From: Daedaleopsis sinensis
Taxonomy: Eukaryota; Basidiomycota; Agaricomycetes; Polyporales; Polyporaceae
Reading direction: 5' to 3'
Assembly (NCBI GenBank): GCA_033807695.1
Contig: CM066303.1
Coordinates: 1,674,001 to 1,738,000 of the forward strand
Length of the DNA stretch: 64,000 bases
Positions within the stretch are counted from its first letter, which is position 1; each line of letters opens with the position of its first letter. The notes below the pieces were generated by a model, which was given only the letters and a program-made list of their open reading frames with translations, was not told the DNA's origin and did no database searches. Of this stretch, positions 29,384 to 40,056 are shown in pieces. The translations under genes were made by a program, and so were the position numbers.

Positions 29384-30602
29384 CTAGTCGAACGCTTCCT
29401 CCGCACTCTGCCGCACGAGTCTGCGGACCTTCTTCTTGTAGGCTGAGAGTTGGCCGACCATGAGCCTCGATAAACGTAACACAAGATATATTGACGCACC
29501 CTTTAAGTCGGTCCGCACCTCCTTCGCAGCATCCACGTTCGCCGGACTGTCTAGATTCGGCGTGTCGGATGAAAGCAGCGAAATCACGCTCAGCAGCTAA
29601 GAGATTGCGTTTAGGGGCTGCGAGCTCGTGATTGACGAGCCATACTCACTATGGATTCTACAGTATGCACAGGCAGCCACCGCTCTCCGGAGTCCTCATA
29701 GCCATACTGATCTTCACCTGGCGGGTGCTGCGGAAAGAGAGTCAACGGAGGCCCGGCTACATACAAGGGAAGGACTCACGAGGATGGAGATGCACACTGT
29801 GCCATCGCTGTAGACTAAGAGCTTGGTCAAAAGAGTTCCGACTGGTTTAGCACCGGGGGCGGCATGATATGTAGTAACACATAGGTACATCCTGTTTGCA
29901 TTCAGGCCAAATGCGATTCGCGCGCCCCTTAACCTACACTTTGGGTTCCAAGCTAATTACATCTCAGTGGCTGCATGCAACATCTGAGATGCAACCAGCG
30001 TGGGTCAAGGGTTATGCGGTATAGGTATAGCTCAAAGGTTTGTGATAGGACGCTTGGACAAAAGAAAGTCACATTTGGCCAATTACGCTTTGATCAGGAT
30101 GTGACAGCTTGCTATATGTCTCACTGCCCCAGTGTAGGGAGAGTAGGTCGCTTACTGTTAGGATGCCACATTGGGGTGATGAATTTCATCTTCGGGGGGT
30201 TCAGGGGAAAGTCTTCGGGGAAAGACAAGCGGGCTCTGAAGAAGCCACCCTCACTAGATGCCAGTCAGGATTTTGAAAAGTAGTGAATCTACTGGGTGAA
30301 CGTACTAGATGGTATCCGGAGGGCTGAATACAGGTGGTTCATGAGATTGCTGCTGGTGGCACAACACTTCGAGGACGTACCCGATGATCATAACCTCCCA
30401 CTCATACAGGTTGGTGTCATCAACGAGGCCTAGAATGCGGAGTCACAATACAAAAGTCGTCAGTGAAATGTCGGATGTTTGGAAGTCGGAAAACCGCACC
30501 TGCCGAGAAGCCTTCCACTGGGTGCTTGGTGAGTTCCGCGAGCTGGCGTCGGAGCAGCAGGGTGTTGGAATTCCCATTGCCCGGAGTGCCTGTTCTAGAC
30601 AT
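29384..30602 (-). CDS. Ubiquitin-conjugating enzyme E2, UBE2G1/Ubc7 class
   Basis: Transfers ubiquitin from E1 to substrates with E3 ligases; the class acts largely in ER-associated degradation. Eight exons join into 178 residues: 30602-30500, 30429-30381, 30323-30306 (18 nt), 30253-30156, 29814-29780, 29727-29650, 29596-29500, 29442-29384. Visible landmarks are LLLRRQLAEL, LYEWEVMIIGPPDTIYEGG, FPLNPPKMKFITPMWHPN, and the active-site Cys near residue 97 in SDGTVCISIL. These are followed by the acidic-loop insertion HPPGEDQYGYEDSGERWLP, characteristic of the UBE2G/Cdc34/Ubc7 group, then SPANVDAAKEVR and the tail VRRLVRQSAEEAFD. Length and tail fit UBE2G1 best. The fourth intron (30155-29815, 341 nt) hosts a CACTA-like MITE; the others I placed are about 50-70 nt. 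Confidence 0.9.
29851..30134. mobile_element. CACTA-like MITE, copy B (in an E2 intron)
   Basis: A 284-bp element with ends CACCGGGGG and CCCCAGTG, flanked by direct TAG (29848-29850 and 30135-30137). Its interior aligns with copy A at 4387-4664 over its length with substitutions and small indels (shared stretches include GGCCAAATG, GCAACATCTGA and TTGGACAAA). It lies wholly within intron 4 of the E2 gene. Removing it plus one TAG leaves a 54-nt intron, like the others in the gene. Confidence 0.8.
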
Positions 30603-31535
30603 CGTGTACTACGCCGACGAAGGGGAGGGTGCGTTCGGTGCTGGGGTCGTGTGGGGATCGATGCAAGGGTGTGAGCTTGTAGACGCCTATACCGGCTCGC
30701 CTCTAACGCGTTATATAAGCCGTACCTCGGCCCATTATGGTAACCTTGCGCCTTTCCGGCCCGCCTTTGGCCGCTCATCGTCAATCAAACTCCAATCATT
30801 CGGAGTCGCAGTACTTATTCTGAGCAAGCTTCCTTCGTCCTCCTCAAGCTCCTCCTCAGCTAGTTTGTCTTTCTAGCCTCGGGAATTGGCCGAGTACGTA
30901 TGTAGATCGTCTCTTTACTGCGAGATGTTAATGTCCTCCTTTGATTGTTTTAGACATCTTTGAGACCACGGATAGAATCATAGGTCATCTTCATGGCGAT
31001 CCTGTTCCATCTTCCTCCACTATTATCCTATCGCTACGTTTGCCCAACTTCTAGCGGACTCATGCGCTACAGAAGACTGCGTCGAACGCATGACTATCGA
31101 GTCTTTTCCTAGTTCCCACTCATTCCTTGTACCACCGAATAACCTTGAATGTGCCAGTTCGACGCATGGCATATTCTCCCAGACCACCGCGCTTGCTTGA
31201 GCTACGGTTCTAGGTTGCATCCGCTCCAGTCTCAGGCGTAGTAATCGTCTTCAGGTACGCTTCTGAAGAACCACCCTCGAACTTCGACTGGCGTCCGCAC
31301 AACCTCCTGGATACAATGAACTGGGTCGTCTCCTTCCCACGCAACTCCGCGCCCCTGCTCTCGCATACACTTCACTGAACATGACTGAAGGCACGGAGGA
31401 CCATGACGGCAGCAGCCGCCCAGGCTGGATAGATCAGGCACTCCCGTTAACCGTCTCTAGCGAAGTCTTCAAGTCCATCGATGCCGGATCGCGTAGGGAC
31501 TGCCTATGGTTTGGTAGAGATAGAGGTTCACGAGT
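30603..31535. other. intergenic region with weak coding hints
   Basis: The plus strand has open stretches (DIFETTDRIIGHLHGDPVP at about 30951-31007 and YASEEPPSNFDWRPHNLLD at about 31256-31315) bordered by plausible AG and GT sites. This might be a small spliced gene or a relic, but I could not build a continuous model and do not call one. It also carries the promoter of the E2 gene. Confidence 0.3.
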
Positions 31536-32942
31536 TTACAGCTTCCGCCCACATCTACCCACCTCGACATTTCTAGGATATGATTGGAGCTGCATCATGT
31601 TAGCCAGGCTGATCACCATACCCTCCGCAAACTCCGGGTCGTTGATATCCTTGTTCTTCTCCACAACCGGGATACCGCTGCCTTGGAGACCCTCCTTCAG
31701 GCCCCGGAAGAGCGCAGCATCCGCCTCTTGATCCTCGAACGGCCCACCCTTCACGCTCAGCGCACTCACACCCCCACGGGGTATCCACACTTCCGTCTTC
31801 AAACCGCTTGAACCCGACCTCGACGCTGACTCGGAGTCGTCCTTCCGCCCCGCCCCCGCCCGCAACTTCTCCGCGATGATCCTCCCCAGCTGCGCACACT
31901 CATCCTCGCTCGTCCGCATCACCGTCACACTCGGGTTGTGCTCGTGCAGCCGTCTCCCGCGCGCCTTCCACCACTCAGGCACGGTGTCCATAGGCCCGAA
32001 GTTCACCATATCCAGCGCACCCAGAGACACGACCTGTGGGATACCCGCGCTGGCAGCAGCCTCGAGCCGGTGCGCGCCCGCGCTGAGCGTGCCGCCGACG
32101 AGCTCGTCCGCGAGCTCGGTCGTGGTCAAGTCGAGCGCGCCGTCGAAGAAGCCCTCCCCGATGAGCCGCTCCATGGTCCGTCCACCCGCGCCGGTCGCAT
32201 GGAAGACGTATGGCGTGCACGCATATCTGGATAGGATGGTGCGCGCGTGCGTCACCGCCGGGGTCGTCACCCCGAACATTGTGATCGCGACCCGCTTTGT
32301 CTTCGTCTTCGTCTCGCTCAAACCCTGCGGGTTCGGAGCTGGGCTGCCGCCGGTGCGTGCGTAGTAAGCGTGAGCCATCCCCGCGATGGCGCCCGCGGCG
32401 TTCTCGAGGATGGGGCTGAGGACGTCGTTGATCCCGGCGATGTCCACGACGCTGTACATGACCGCGACGTCCGCGTCGCGCACGAACGGGCCCACGTCGC
32501 CCGCGGCCATGGTGCTCACGAGCAGCTTCGGGAACCCGAGAGGGAGCGCATCGAAGACCTCTGCCGCAAACGAGGACCCGCCCGACCCGCCTAGGGAGAT
32601 CAGCCCGTGGATGGAATGCGCGGACACGAGGTCGACGAGTAGGCGTGCTGCGCGGGGGGCGAGGGTGGTGACGATCTCGTTGCGCGAGAGTTGAGACAAG
32701 TCTGGGACGTCGTGACCGTTCTCGGATGAGCGAGGGCGGGTGGCGAGAATCGTGGGTTGTGGGACGTCGACGGCGGGGTCGGTACTCGGCGTGCGTCCCA
32801 CATCGAAGAGCTTGACGCGGACGCCGTGGGTCTCGAGGAGGCTTTTACGGACGTATAGAAGCTCGTCAAGCTTGGTGTCGCACGTCCCGAGCACGGCGAC
32901 GCAGATGGTCGATGAGAGCTCGGTGAGGGCGGGTTTCGACAT
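31536..32942 (-). CDS. Tm-1-like ATP-binding (UPF0261) protein
   Basis: A single-exon gene of 468 residues. It shows the UPF0261/Tm-1 N-terminal-domain pattern: an initial strand VAVLGTCDTKLDELLYVR; a Gly-rich loop GLISLGGSGGSS (about residues 113-124) thought to bind nucleotide phosphates; KLLVSTMAAGDVGPFV; VMYSVVDIAGINDVLS; and TMFGVTTPAV, YVFHATGAGGRTMERL with LDMVNFGPMDTVPEWW in the second lobe. In tomato, Tm-1 is a virus-resistance protein whose N-terminal domain has this fold and binds ATP; the ancestral role in fungi and bacteria is unknown. A TATAAAG box lies at 32992-32998, about 50 bp upstream. The next gene upstream, on the same strand, encodes the TIM-barrel partner domain. Confidence 0.9.
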   Translation of the reverse strand: MSKPALTELSSTICVAVLGTCDTKLDELLYVRKSLLETHGVRVKLFDVGRTPSTDPAVDVPQPTILATRPRSSENGHDVPDLSQLSRNEIVTTLAPRAARLLVDLVSAHSIHGLISLGGSGGSSFAAEVFDALPLGFPKLLVSTMAAGDVGPFVRDADVAVMYSVVDIAGINDVLSPILENAAGAIAGMAHAYYARTGGSPAPNPQGLSETKTKTKRVAITMFGVTTPAVTHARTILSRYACTPYVFHATGAGGRTMERLIGEGFFDGALDLTTTELADELVGGTLSAGAHRLEAAASAGIPQVVSLGALDMVNFGPMDTVPEWWKARGRRLHEHNPSVTVMRTSEDECAQLGRIIAEKLRAGAGRKDDSESASRSGSSGLKTEVWIPRGGVSALSVKGGPFEDQEADAALFRGLKEGLQGSGIPVVEKNKDINDPEFAEGMVISLANMMQLQSYPRNVEVGRCGRKL

Positions 32943-32991
32943 GGTTGTTCAAGTTGTTGGTGGAACAATTCAGGTGAGCACCTGCCGTTCG

Positions 32992-32998
32992 CTTTATA
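32992..32998 (-). promoter_or_regulatory. candidate TATA box of the Tm-1-like gene
   Basis: The minus strand reads GCATATAAAGCG, about 50 bp before the start codon at 32942. Confidence 0.5.
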
Positions 32999-33233
32999 TG
33001 CGCAGCTCTGACAGGGAACCCTAGCTATAATGCTCCACGATTCATTACGCCGCAGCCCCGAGTGCTAAGTATGCATGCATGCTATGTGCCGAATGCTACG
33101 ACGTCGGCGCATCCTGGCATGGCCATAGACATCTGTGTCGAGATTCACACACGGTTTCAAACTATCTTTCGCAACAGTGGTAAATGTGCAGGCATTTTTC
33201 CGAATCAACACAGTCATGAAACAAGTACCGACA

Positions 33234-34137
33234 TCACAGCTCCCCGCGTTCTATCTGCTTGAACGTTTTCGCGTTCTCCACGATGGCCCTCTCTGCGGGC
33301 AACCTCTCCATGCTTGATGCACCGAAGAAGCCGTGCACACCCCTCGTCCGCGTCAGCACGTACTGCGCATCTTCTGCGGCCACAATCGGACCCCCGTGGC
33401 ACAACACGATGATCTCCCTGTTCACCCTCGCTGCCGCATCGCGGCACTCCTGCACCCGCTCGACGCAATCATCCAGCGTCACCGCGGTCCGCGCGCCGAT
33501 GCTCCCGCTCGTCGTCAGCCCCATGTGCACGACGAGCACGTCTGCGCCCGCGCGGGCCATCGCGTCCGCATCTGCCGCGGTGAACACGTACGGGCACGTC
33601 AGCAGTTCGAGCTCGCGCGCCGCGCGCACCATCTCCACCTCGAGCGCGTATGACATGCCCGTCTCTTCGAGGTTCTGGCGGAACGTGCCGTCGACGAGGC
33701 CGACGGTGGGGAAGTTCTGCACCCCGCAGAAGCCGAGCTCCTTCAGCTCGCGCAGGAAGCGCGGCATGGAGCGGAACGGGTCCGTCCCGCACACCCCGGC
33801 GATGAGCCCTGCGCTCTCGACGACGGGGATGATCTCCCTAGCCTGCTCGCGGGTAAGCGTCACATCTGCGCAGCAAACGCAGGCTGGTGCCAGTCGTACA
33901 TACCATATCTAGAACTATGGCGTTCGCATCGCCGTACGGCATGAGTCCCGCGAGCGATCCCCGCCCCGCCATGCGAAACCGCCCGCTGTTGTAGACCGCG
34001 ATGAGGTCGGCTCCTCCTTTCTCCGCGAACTTCGCGGACAGTCCGATGCCCGCTCCTGCGCCCAGGACGATCTGTCCGGAACGGATGGTCTTACGAAGAC
34101 GGGCGAGTGCCTCATCTCTGTTCGTCGGGGGCGCCAT
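33234..34137 (-). CDS. TIM-barrel protein (Tm-1 C-terminal-domain / PEP-hydrolase-like)
   Basis: Exons 34137-33904 and 33842-33234 join in phase 0 across a 61-nt intron (GTATGT/GAGCAG), turning ..AIVLDM into AREIIPVV, for 280 residues. The sequence follows the TIM-barrel family that is fused to the Tm-1-like domain in plants and lies beside UPF0261 genes in bacteria. Pieces include [88 protein letters not shown] and [12 protein letters not shown]. The chemical reaction is not established. It lies 291 bp upstream of the Tm-1-like gene on the same strand. Confidence 0.88.
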
Positions 34138-34467
34138 CTTGTGAATGCGTTGTGCTGGATGTCGCTGTGGAGAGGAAGCATTCTAAGGCAGGAGGCTCTG
34201 TACAGCTAGTAATCTCCGCTGCCCCTTATTAGCGATGGAACTTCATGAGGTCATAACATGATTTAGCTCCCAAGATTAAGTTCCTTCTCGATGAGGGCGT
34301 CATCTTGTGCCAGATGACTGGCGCTGATGGATCTGGATTCATGCGACAAGCTGGACAGGTCAATAAGAAGGACTTTCTGAGGGAGATCACAGCACTTCTG
34401 CCGCGGCCATCAGAACCCGAACATATAGGTTGTTCAGCACTTCAAGCTTCAGCACCCCAGCTCCGTC

Positions 34468-36503
34468 TCAGCTTTTTCGCAGCTTGCGGATCTCAGACCC
34501 CATCTCGAGAGCTCTCCGTCCCTCGACCCATTGCATCGATTCTGTGCAGACACGTTCGCCGTTCAGTTCGTCAAAACGTTCATCCACCGGGACGCAGTCG
34601 CGACTCACCTCCGTACGTCTTCGGGATAACGATCCTCTTCAATGGGGGCCCGTGCTCCCTGCACCACGTGAAGCGGAAGTCGTTCGTCCGCTGCTCCGCG
34701 CCCGTCTCGAGGCTCACCACGTCCGCATGCACCCACACGTGCTGCACGACGCATCAGTCAGTAGAGGACAGACGTGAATCGAAGCGACGCGGTGAAGGAG
34801 GCTTACCACGAGTGCAGGGTACTGCTCGGACGACGAGGAGTGGACGACGGACGAGGTCAGGCGGAGCAGGGAGCCGATCGGGACTGGGCGCGCGAAGGCG
34901 ATGCCGTCGAGGGAGAGGAAGCTGACACGATCGCGGGTGAAGAGACACGAGTTCGCGAACCCGAGCTCGTACGCCAGCCGCATCAGGTAGCCTGTAAGAC
35001 GGATAATGTGTGGTGATCAGAACGTCAAAACTGCAACAATGCATTGTCGACATTTTCGGTGGGCGTACCTCCGAATATCTTTTGGTGTACGCTGTGAAGG
35101 TTATAGGTCAGATGTAGAGAGCAACGTGGATTGCTGGAATACTTATACGCACTTGCGCTCCTGAGGGAACATGATCATTGTCTTCTCGAGGCGGGTGTCT
35201 CCCATCGACACAGGCTCCATATCCAGAGCGCCATGACTACCTTCCTCCTGTCCGTACTCGAGGTACAGCGAATGCAGCGCCTCGGCCTCGGACGACGTCG
35301 GGGGCATCCGGCTCAAGGAACGGCCAGCACGGGTGAGGCGCCTGTTCTTGTGAACTGAGCACGCCGCGGCACATGCGATCAGCGACGTTTATATGCGTTC
35401 AGTAGCCGCCCTCACCTTCTCCGAGATTGAAGAGCGTGCAATCTTCGGGTGTGTCAAGGACAAGGGGGTTGACCGGAGTTGAGCGGTGCGTCCGCGCATC
35501 GCGCGCGACCATACAGAATCGCCCTACGCACCGCAACATAAGCATAAGCCTTTGACCGCACTGCCGTCACCGAGCGGCGTACTGACCGAGCATGATCGTT
35601 TGCTCGCTCCCGTCCTTGGCGAGCCCCTCCATGCGGACGGCGATCTCCATGGAGCTCCTGCCTGTGTGGACGACCTGCCCGCTCAGGCGCACGTCCCGCA
35701 CCGGGTACAGCGACGCGAGCATGTCCAGCCTGTGCCAGCCGTCCGATTCTGTGAGCGGACGCCCCCGTGCTTATATTCCGAGTCGCTTCTCGTCCACGCA
35801 CCTCTCGACGGACGCCGTCACGACGTAGAAGCCTGCGTCCTGAGGGAGCGCCTGCGCGTCCGGGCCGAGCATGTGCTTGTACGCGATGCTGCCCGCGAGC
35901 GAGTCGAGGTGCTCCATGAGCAGGCCCGTGCGGATCCCGCCTGAGGCGTTCGTGTAGCTCTCCAGCAGCGCTGGGGACGACGCGAACGGAAGCAGGATCT
36001 CGCAGTACGAGTCGTGCATCCGGCGTGGGGCGAGGGGCCCGGCACTAGTGGGGGAGGAGGAGGAGGCCTGCGACGACGAAGATAACTCGGGGGGCGGGGG
36101 CCCCGCGAGCTTGTTCAGGGCCTCGGACCACAGGCCTTTGGAGCGCACGGGCAGGACCCTGTAGACAATCGTCAGCTGGCTGGAGCTTGGTGTGGAATAC
36201 TCAGACTGAGGGTCCGCACGAGTGATGTGCCGGGTCCGACCGTTCCCCTAGTACGTGGCAGAGTGGTTAGCATCCTACTCTATACACAAGTCGAAGTAAC
36301 AGAGATACACAACTGAAAGTCCTCAGGAGCTTGTCCATGGTCGCTATGTCCTGTGTCTCTTCCACGGCACCGAGCTCCGTAGACCGATGGAGGGTCGCTT
36401 CAGAGTTCGAACTCGGCGCCGAAGACGCAAAGGTCCGCAATGGACTTGGTGTAGAAGGTCTGAGGCGCAAGACCAATGTGTTATAGCGTTTGAAGGCAAA
36501 CAT
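34468..36503 (-). CDS. Mitochondrial acyl-CoA thioesterase, ACOT9-like
   Basis: Hydrolyses acyl-CoA to free fatty acid and CoA, probably in the mitochondrial matrix. The start at 36503 gives MFAFKRYNTLVLRLRPST, an Arg-rich presequence without acidic residues. Two hot-dog domains follow: the first around GGIRTGLLMEHLDSLAGSIAY with LDMLASLYPVRDVRLSGQVV; the second around VHQKIFGGYLMRLAYELGFA with DGIAFARPVPIGSLLRLTS. The last exon joins KTYG to ESMQWVEGRRALEMG and ends at 34468. About seven introns are inferred. Pro/Ser-rich linkers (PPPPELSSSSQASSSS) separate segments. The two-domain layout and HQKIFGGYLMR motif match fungal and animal ACOT9-type proteins. Confidence 0.85.
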
Positions 36504-36873
36504 AGCTACCACACCGACACTGTTGTATTGTACGGTGAGCGTTCTTGGAGAGGTCGATGACGTTTTTGTCACAAGAGTCGCAGGACCGCGCGCACTGATA
36601 GGACCGCCACAAACCCGAATGAGGTCCGATTGATCCTGCCATACTGAACGCCAGCGCGGTCGGACCGGAAATAACCTGCATTATCAACCCAAGACGCCGT
36701 CACGCCCCTGAAGGACCTAACAGCAAACGCAACACACGGCATACGTAGAATGCATCATGAAGCCCTGGTCTATTGCGAAGGTATGCTAGGACAAGGCGTA
36801 CGATAATTATTTTGCTCCAAAGTAATAAAAACACAATGCAATGCGATCAAACCCGATGCGTCGTCATCCATGC
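36504..36873. other. intergenic region BiP 3' / ACOT9 5'
   Basis: 370 bp. It contains the 3' end of the BiP transcript and the promoter of the thioesterase gene. No further feature recognised. Confidence 0.45.
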
Positions 36874-37767
36874 TCACAGCTCGTCGTGCGAGCGCGCGTA
36901 CTCGTCGTCATCGTCATCGGGGGAGGCGCCGCCGGCGCCGGCGTAGAGCTTGCTCGTGATCGGGCTCACGACGCTCTGCACCTCGGACAGCTTCTCCTCG
37001 AGCTCCTCCGCGGTCGCGGACTGCCCGTTCTCGTCGATCCACTCGGTCGTCTCCTTGACCGCGTCAAGGATCGCCTTCTTGTCGTCGTCCTCGAGCTTGC
37101 CACCGAGACCCTCCTGGTCGGCGAGCTGAGTCTTGAGGCCGTACACGAACGAGGAGAGGTGGTTGAGCGCCTCAATGCGCTTGCGCTGGGCCTCGTCCTC
37201 GGCCGCGAACTCCTCGGCCTCCTTCACCATCCGCTCGATCTCCTCGGGCGACAGACGGCCCTTTTCGTTCGTGATCGTGATCGACTCCGACTTGCCACTG
37301 TAGCGAACAACTCGTTATTCACAGTTACATCAACAGCAAAGACAAGGTCACTTACGTTCCCTTGTCGACGGCGGAAATCTTCATGATACCGTTCGCATCG
37401 ACCTCGAAAGTGACCTCAATCTGAGGAACACCACGGGGAGCGGGCGGGAGGCCGGAGAGCTCGAACTTGCCAAGGAGGTTGTTGTCCTTCGTCAACGACC
37501 GCTCACCCTCGTAGACCTGGATCAAGACGGTCTGCTGGTTGTCGGCAGCAGTCGAGAAGCTATATACCCAGTCAGCACATGGAAGCAGATCAACACCACA
37601 AGCAAACTCACATCTGGCTCTTGCGAGTGGGGATAACGGTGTTACGGGGAATGATCTTCGTCATGACACCACCGGTGGTCTCGATACCGAGCGTCAGGGC
37701 GTTGACATCGACGAGGACGACGTCACCGAGGGACTCGTCACCCGCGAGAATACCACCCTGGACGGCA

Positions 37768-37799
<32 letters not shown>

Positions 37800-38321
37800 A
37801 CCCTTCGAGGGCTCCTTGCCGAAGTACTCCTTGAGGAGCTGCTGAACCTTGGGGATACGAGTGGAACCACCGACGAGGACGATCTCGTCAATGTCCTCCT
37901 TCTTCAGGTTCGCGTCCTTGAGCACCTGCTCGACGGGCTTCATGGTCTTGCGGAAGAGATCCATGTTGAGCTCCTCGAACTTGGCACGGGTGAGCGTCTC
38001 CGAGAAGTCGTTACCGTTCTCGAACGCCTCAATCTCGATGCGGGTCGACTGCTGGCTGGAGAGCGTGCGCTTGGCCTTCTCGACCTCACGCTTGAGCTTG
38101 CCCATAGCGCGGAGGTTGGGGGTGACGTCGGTACCGGTCTTCTTCTTGTACTGCTTGACGAGGTAGTCGATGACACGGTTGTCGAAGTCCTCACCACCGA
38201 GATGAGTGTCACCAGCGGTGGCCAAAACCTCGAAGACACCATCGTCGATGGAGAGGAGGGACACATCGAAGGTTCCACCACCCAAATCGTAGACGATGAT
38301 CTGAGACTCGCCACCCTTCTT

Positions 38322-38372
<51 letters not shown>

Positions 38373-38400
38373 AACCTGAAGGCCAGCAATAGTACCGGCA

Positions 38401-38449
<49 letters not shown>

Positions 38450-39172
38450 CGACGGCATGTGTAACGGTACGGCCAAGGTACGCCTCAGCAGTCTCCTTCA
38501 TCTTGCCCAAAACCATAGCGGAAATCTCCTCGGGAGTCTAGAGAGGACAAAGGATAAGTGCGCGATGTAGAATGACACAAATGACAACTCACGAATTCAC
38601 GAAGCTCGCCACGGTACTTGACTTGAACGTTAGGTTTTCCGCCCTTGTTGGTGATCTTGAAGGGCCAGTGCTTCATGTCGCGCTTAACTTCAGGATCATC
38701 GGCCTTGCGACCAATCAGACGCTTGGCGTCGAAGACGGTGTTCTCCGGGTTCGAGTGGAAAGCGTTCTTCGCGCTGTCACCAACACTAGAGGGGCATATA
38801 GGTAAGGAAGGGCAGAGGGGGTAGGACGTCGACATGAAACTTACAGTCGTTCCTCATCCGAGAAGGCTACCCATGAAGGCGTTATCCGGTGACCCTGGTC
38901 GTTGGCAATGATCTCAACACGTCCGCCCCGTTGTACACCAACACAAGAGTATGTTGTGCCCAAGTCTGCATTGGGTCAGAATAGTAGGTCGCCTAGCGAA
39001 CACGTTGCTACTCACCGATACCAATTACAGGCCCATACTTCGCCTTCTCGTCATCAGCGTTCACGGAAACCGGGCACAAAAGAATGAGAGCGACGAAAGC
39101 GAGGAAAACAAGGGACAAGGACGACAGCAGCCGTCGAGACTGTGTCCGCGTCGGTCGACGGGGAAGAGACAT
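36874..39172 (-). CDS. KAR2: ER-lumenal Hsp70 chaperone BiP/Kar2
   Basis: Folds proteins in the ER lumen, drives translocation and senses unfolded protein. The start at 39172 gives a signal peptide with a long hydrophobic core ([19 protein letters not shown]). The ATPase domain follows: YGPVIGIG at the first exon end, then the TTYSCVGV strand, [50 protein letters not shown], and [15 protein letters not shown]. The substrate-binding part includes [17 protein letters not shown] and [18 protein letters not shown]. The acidic C terminus ends HDEL at 36874, the ER retrieval signal that separates BiP from cytosolic Hsp70. About six introns are inferred; length is about 670 residues. The upstream region has heat-shock and UPR-like elements listed separately. 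Confidence 0.97.
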
Positions 39173-39222
39173 GATGAGGGAAGTGAGAGAGGAGGTTTGC
39201 GAAACAGCCACCTCAACGCGCC

Positions 39223-39231
39223 TTATTTATT
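39223..39231 (-). promoter_or_regulatory. TATA-like box of BiP
   Basis: The minus strand reads AATAAATAAGG about 52-60 bp before the start codon, an AT-rich box in an otherwise GC-rich promoter. Confidence 0.45.
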
Positions 39232-39248
39232 CCTCACCCTCGCGTCTC

Positions 39249-39257
39249 GCCACGTCA
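39249..39257 (-). promoter_or_regulatory. UPR element-like motif 1 (GCCACGTCA)
   Basis: GCCACGTCA on the plus strand (TGACGTGGC on the minus strand) matches the TGACGTGG core bound by XBP1/Hac1-type bZIP factors. It lies about 77-85 bp upstream of the BiP start. An identical site in opposite orientation lies at 39308-39316. Confidence 0.6.
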
Positions 39258-39307
39258 ACACTTTCGAGTCCCGATGACCCCGGGCACCGCATAGTCCCGT
39301 AGGCGCC

Positions 39308-39316
39308 TGACGTGGC
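39308..39316 (-). promoter_or_regulatory. UPR element-like motif 2 (TGACGTGGC)
   Basis: TGACGTGGC on the plus strand is the exact reverse complement of the site at 39249-39257. The pair is 50 bp apart, which suggests induction of BiP by the unfolded protein response. Confidence 0.6.
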
Positions 39317-39391
39317 AGATACACGGGCGCTAGGGAGAAACTCCTGCCAAGTCGAGCTGTGCACGTGCCTCGGCTGTCACTTTCGCTCCGA

Positions 39392-39404
39392 GAAATTTCG
39401 AGAA
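39392..39404. promoter_or_regulatory. perfect three-unit heat shock element
   Basis: GAAATTTCGAGAA fits GAAnnTTCnnGAA exactly and lies about 220-232 bp upstream of the BiP start. Further GAAAC repeats occur at about 39337-39341 and 39510-39525. Hsf1 binding to such arrays is standard at Hsp70 genes. Confidence 0.65.
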
Positions 39405-40056
39405 ACCGGAGTAAGATGTCCGGGGTCCGCGCTTACTTTCTTCTTGAACGCGTGCCACGTCGTCCTCCGATGTCCTGTGATGCGTGTTTCTGTCTCAACA
39501 CCGCCCGGAGAAACAGGGAGAAACGTCGAGCGGAGGTCAGGTTGGCAACAGTTTCACCGACATAGGTATTTTTGACGAGGCCGGACACGTACAGCAGAAC
39601 CATATGAGTAACTGCATCACCACTGAAATTCAACGCTAGTTAACGCCGCCGAGTGTGAGCGAACACCATGACGCATTTCAGCGCTACTGCCGAAGTACTG
39701 CCCAAGAATAACAAGAACTCGAAGTTGAAGGGTTACTTGGCTCTCGGTCTAAGTTCTGTGCTGTACGGTACGATTGCCTTAAGGGCACCCTAAGTTTTAG
39801 TCATTATTTGGGCTTCAAGTCACCTTGAGGAGTCGAGGTGTACAAGCAAGATGGAATTAGAGGCCGCCAAGAGAGTACTAGTGCTAGTGATACACCAACA
39901 ATACACAGCAGGAGACGAGAGTGAGAGAGACAGGAAGAGAGAAGGTATGAGTGGAGAGTGTGCGCGCAATAAATAGGTTGTACAACAGTGCAAATCCGGA
40001 AAGGGAAGCAGGATCACCTATCAATAACAGAAGAAGCCAATAAGTTGAGCAGTCCA
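39405..40056. other. intergenic region between BiP and NAA30
   Basis: About 650 bp between the distal BiP promoter and the NAA30 stop codon. No gene is supported. Confidence 0.45.

Noticed and set aside
29384..29816. E2 fragment taken at first as a 5'-truncated pseudogene
   Set aside because: The missing N-terminal exons were found upstream at 30156-30602, on the other side of the MITE; the gene is intact.
33866..33903. A 38-nt intron in the TIM-barrel gene
   Set aside because: Its phases do not match; the 61-nt intron ending GAGCAG gives the continuous family sequence [11 protein letters not shown].
37539..38570. Plus-strand frame of 343 residues over BiP
   Set aside because: Antisense to a strongly conserved Hsp70 exon; long antisense frames are common over codon-biased Hsp70 genes.
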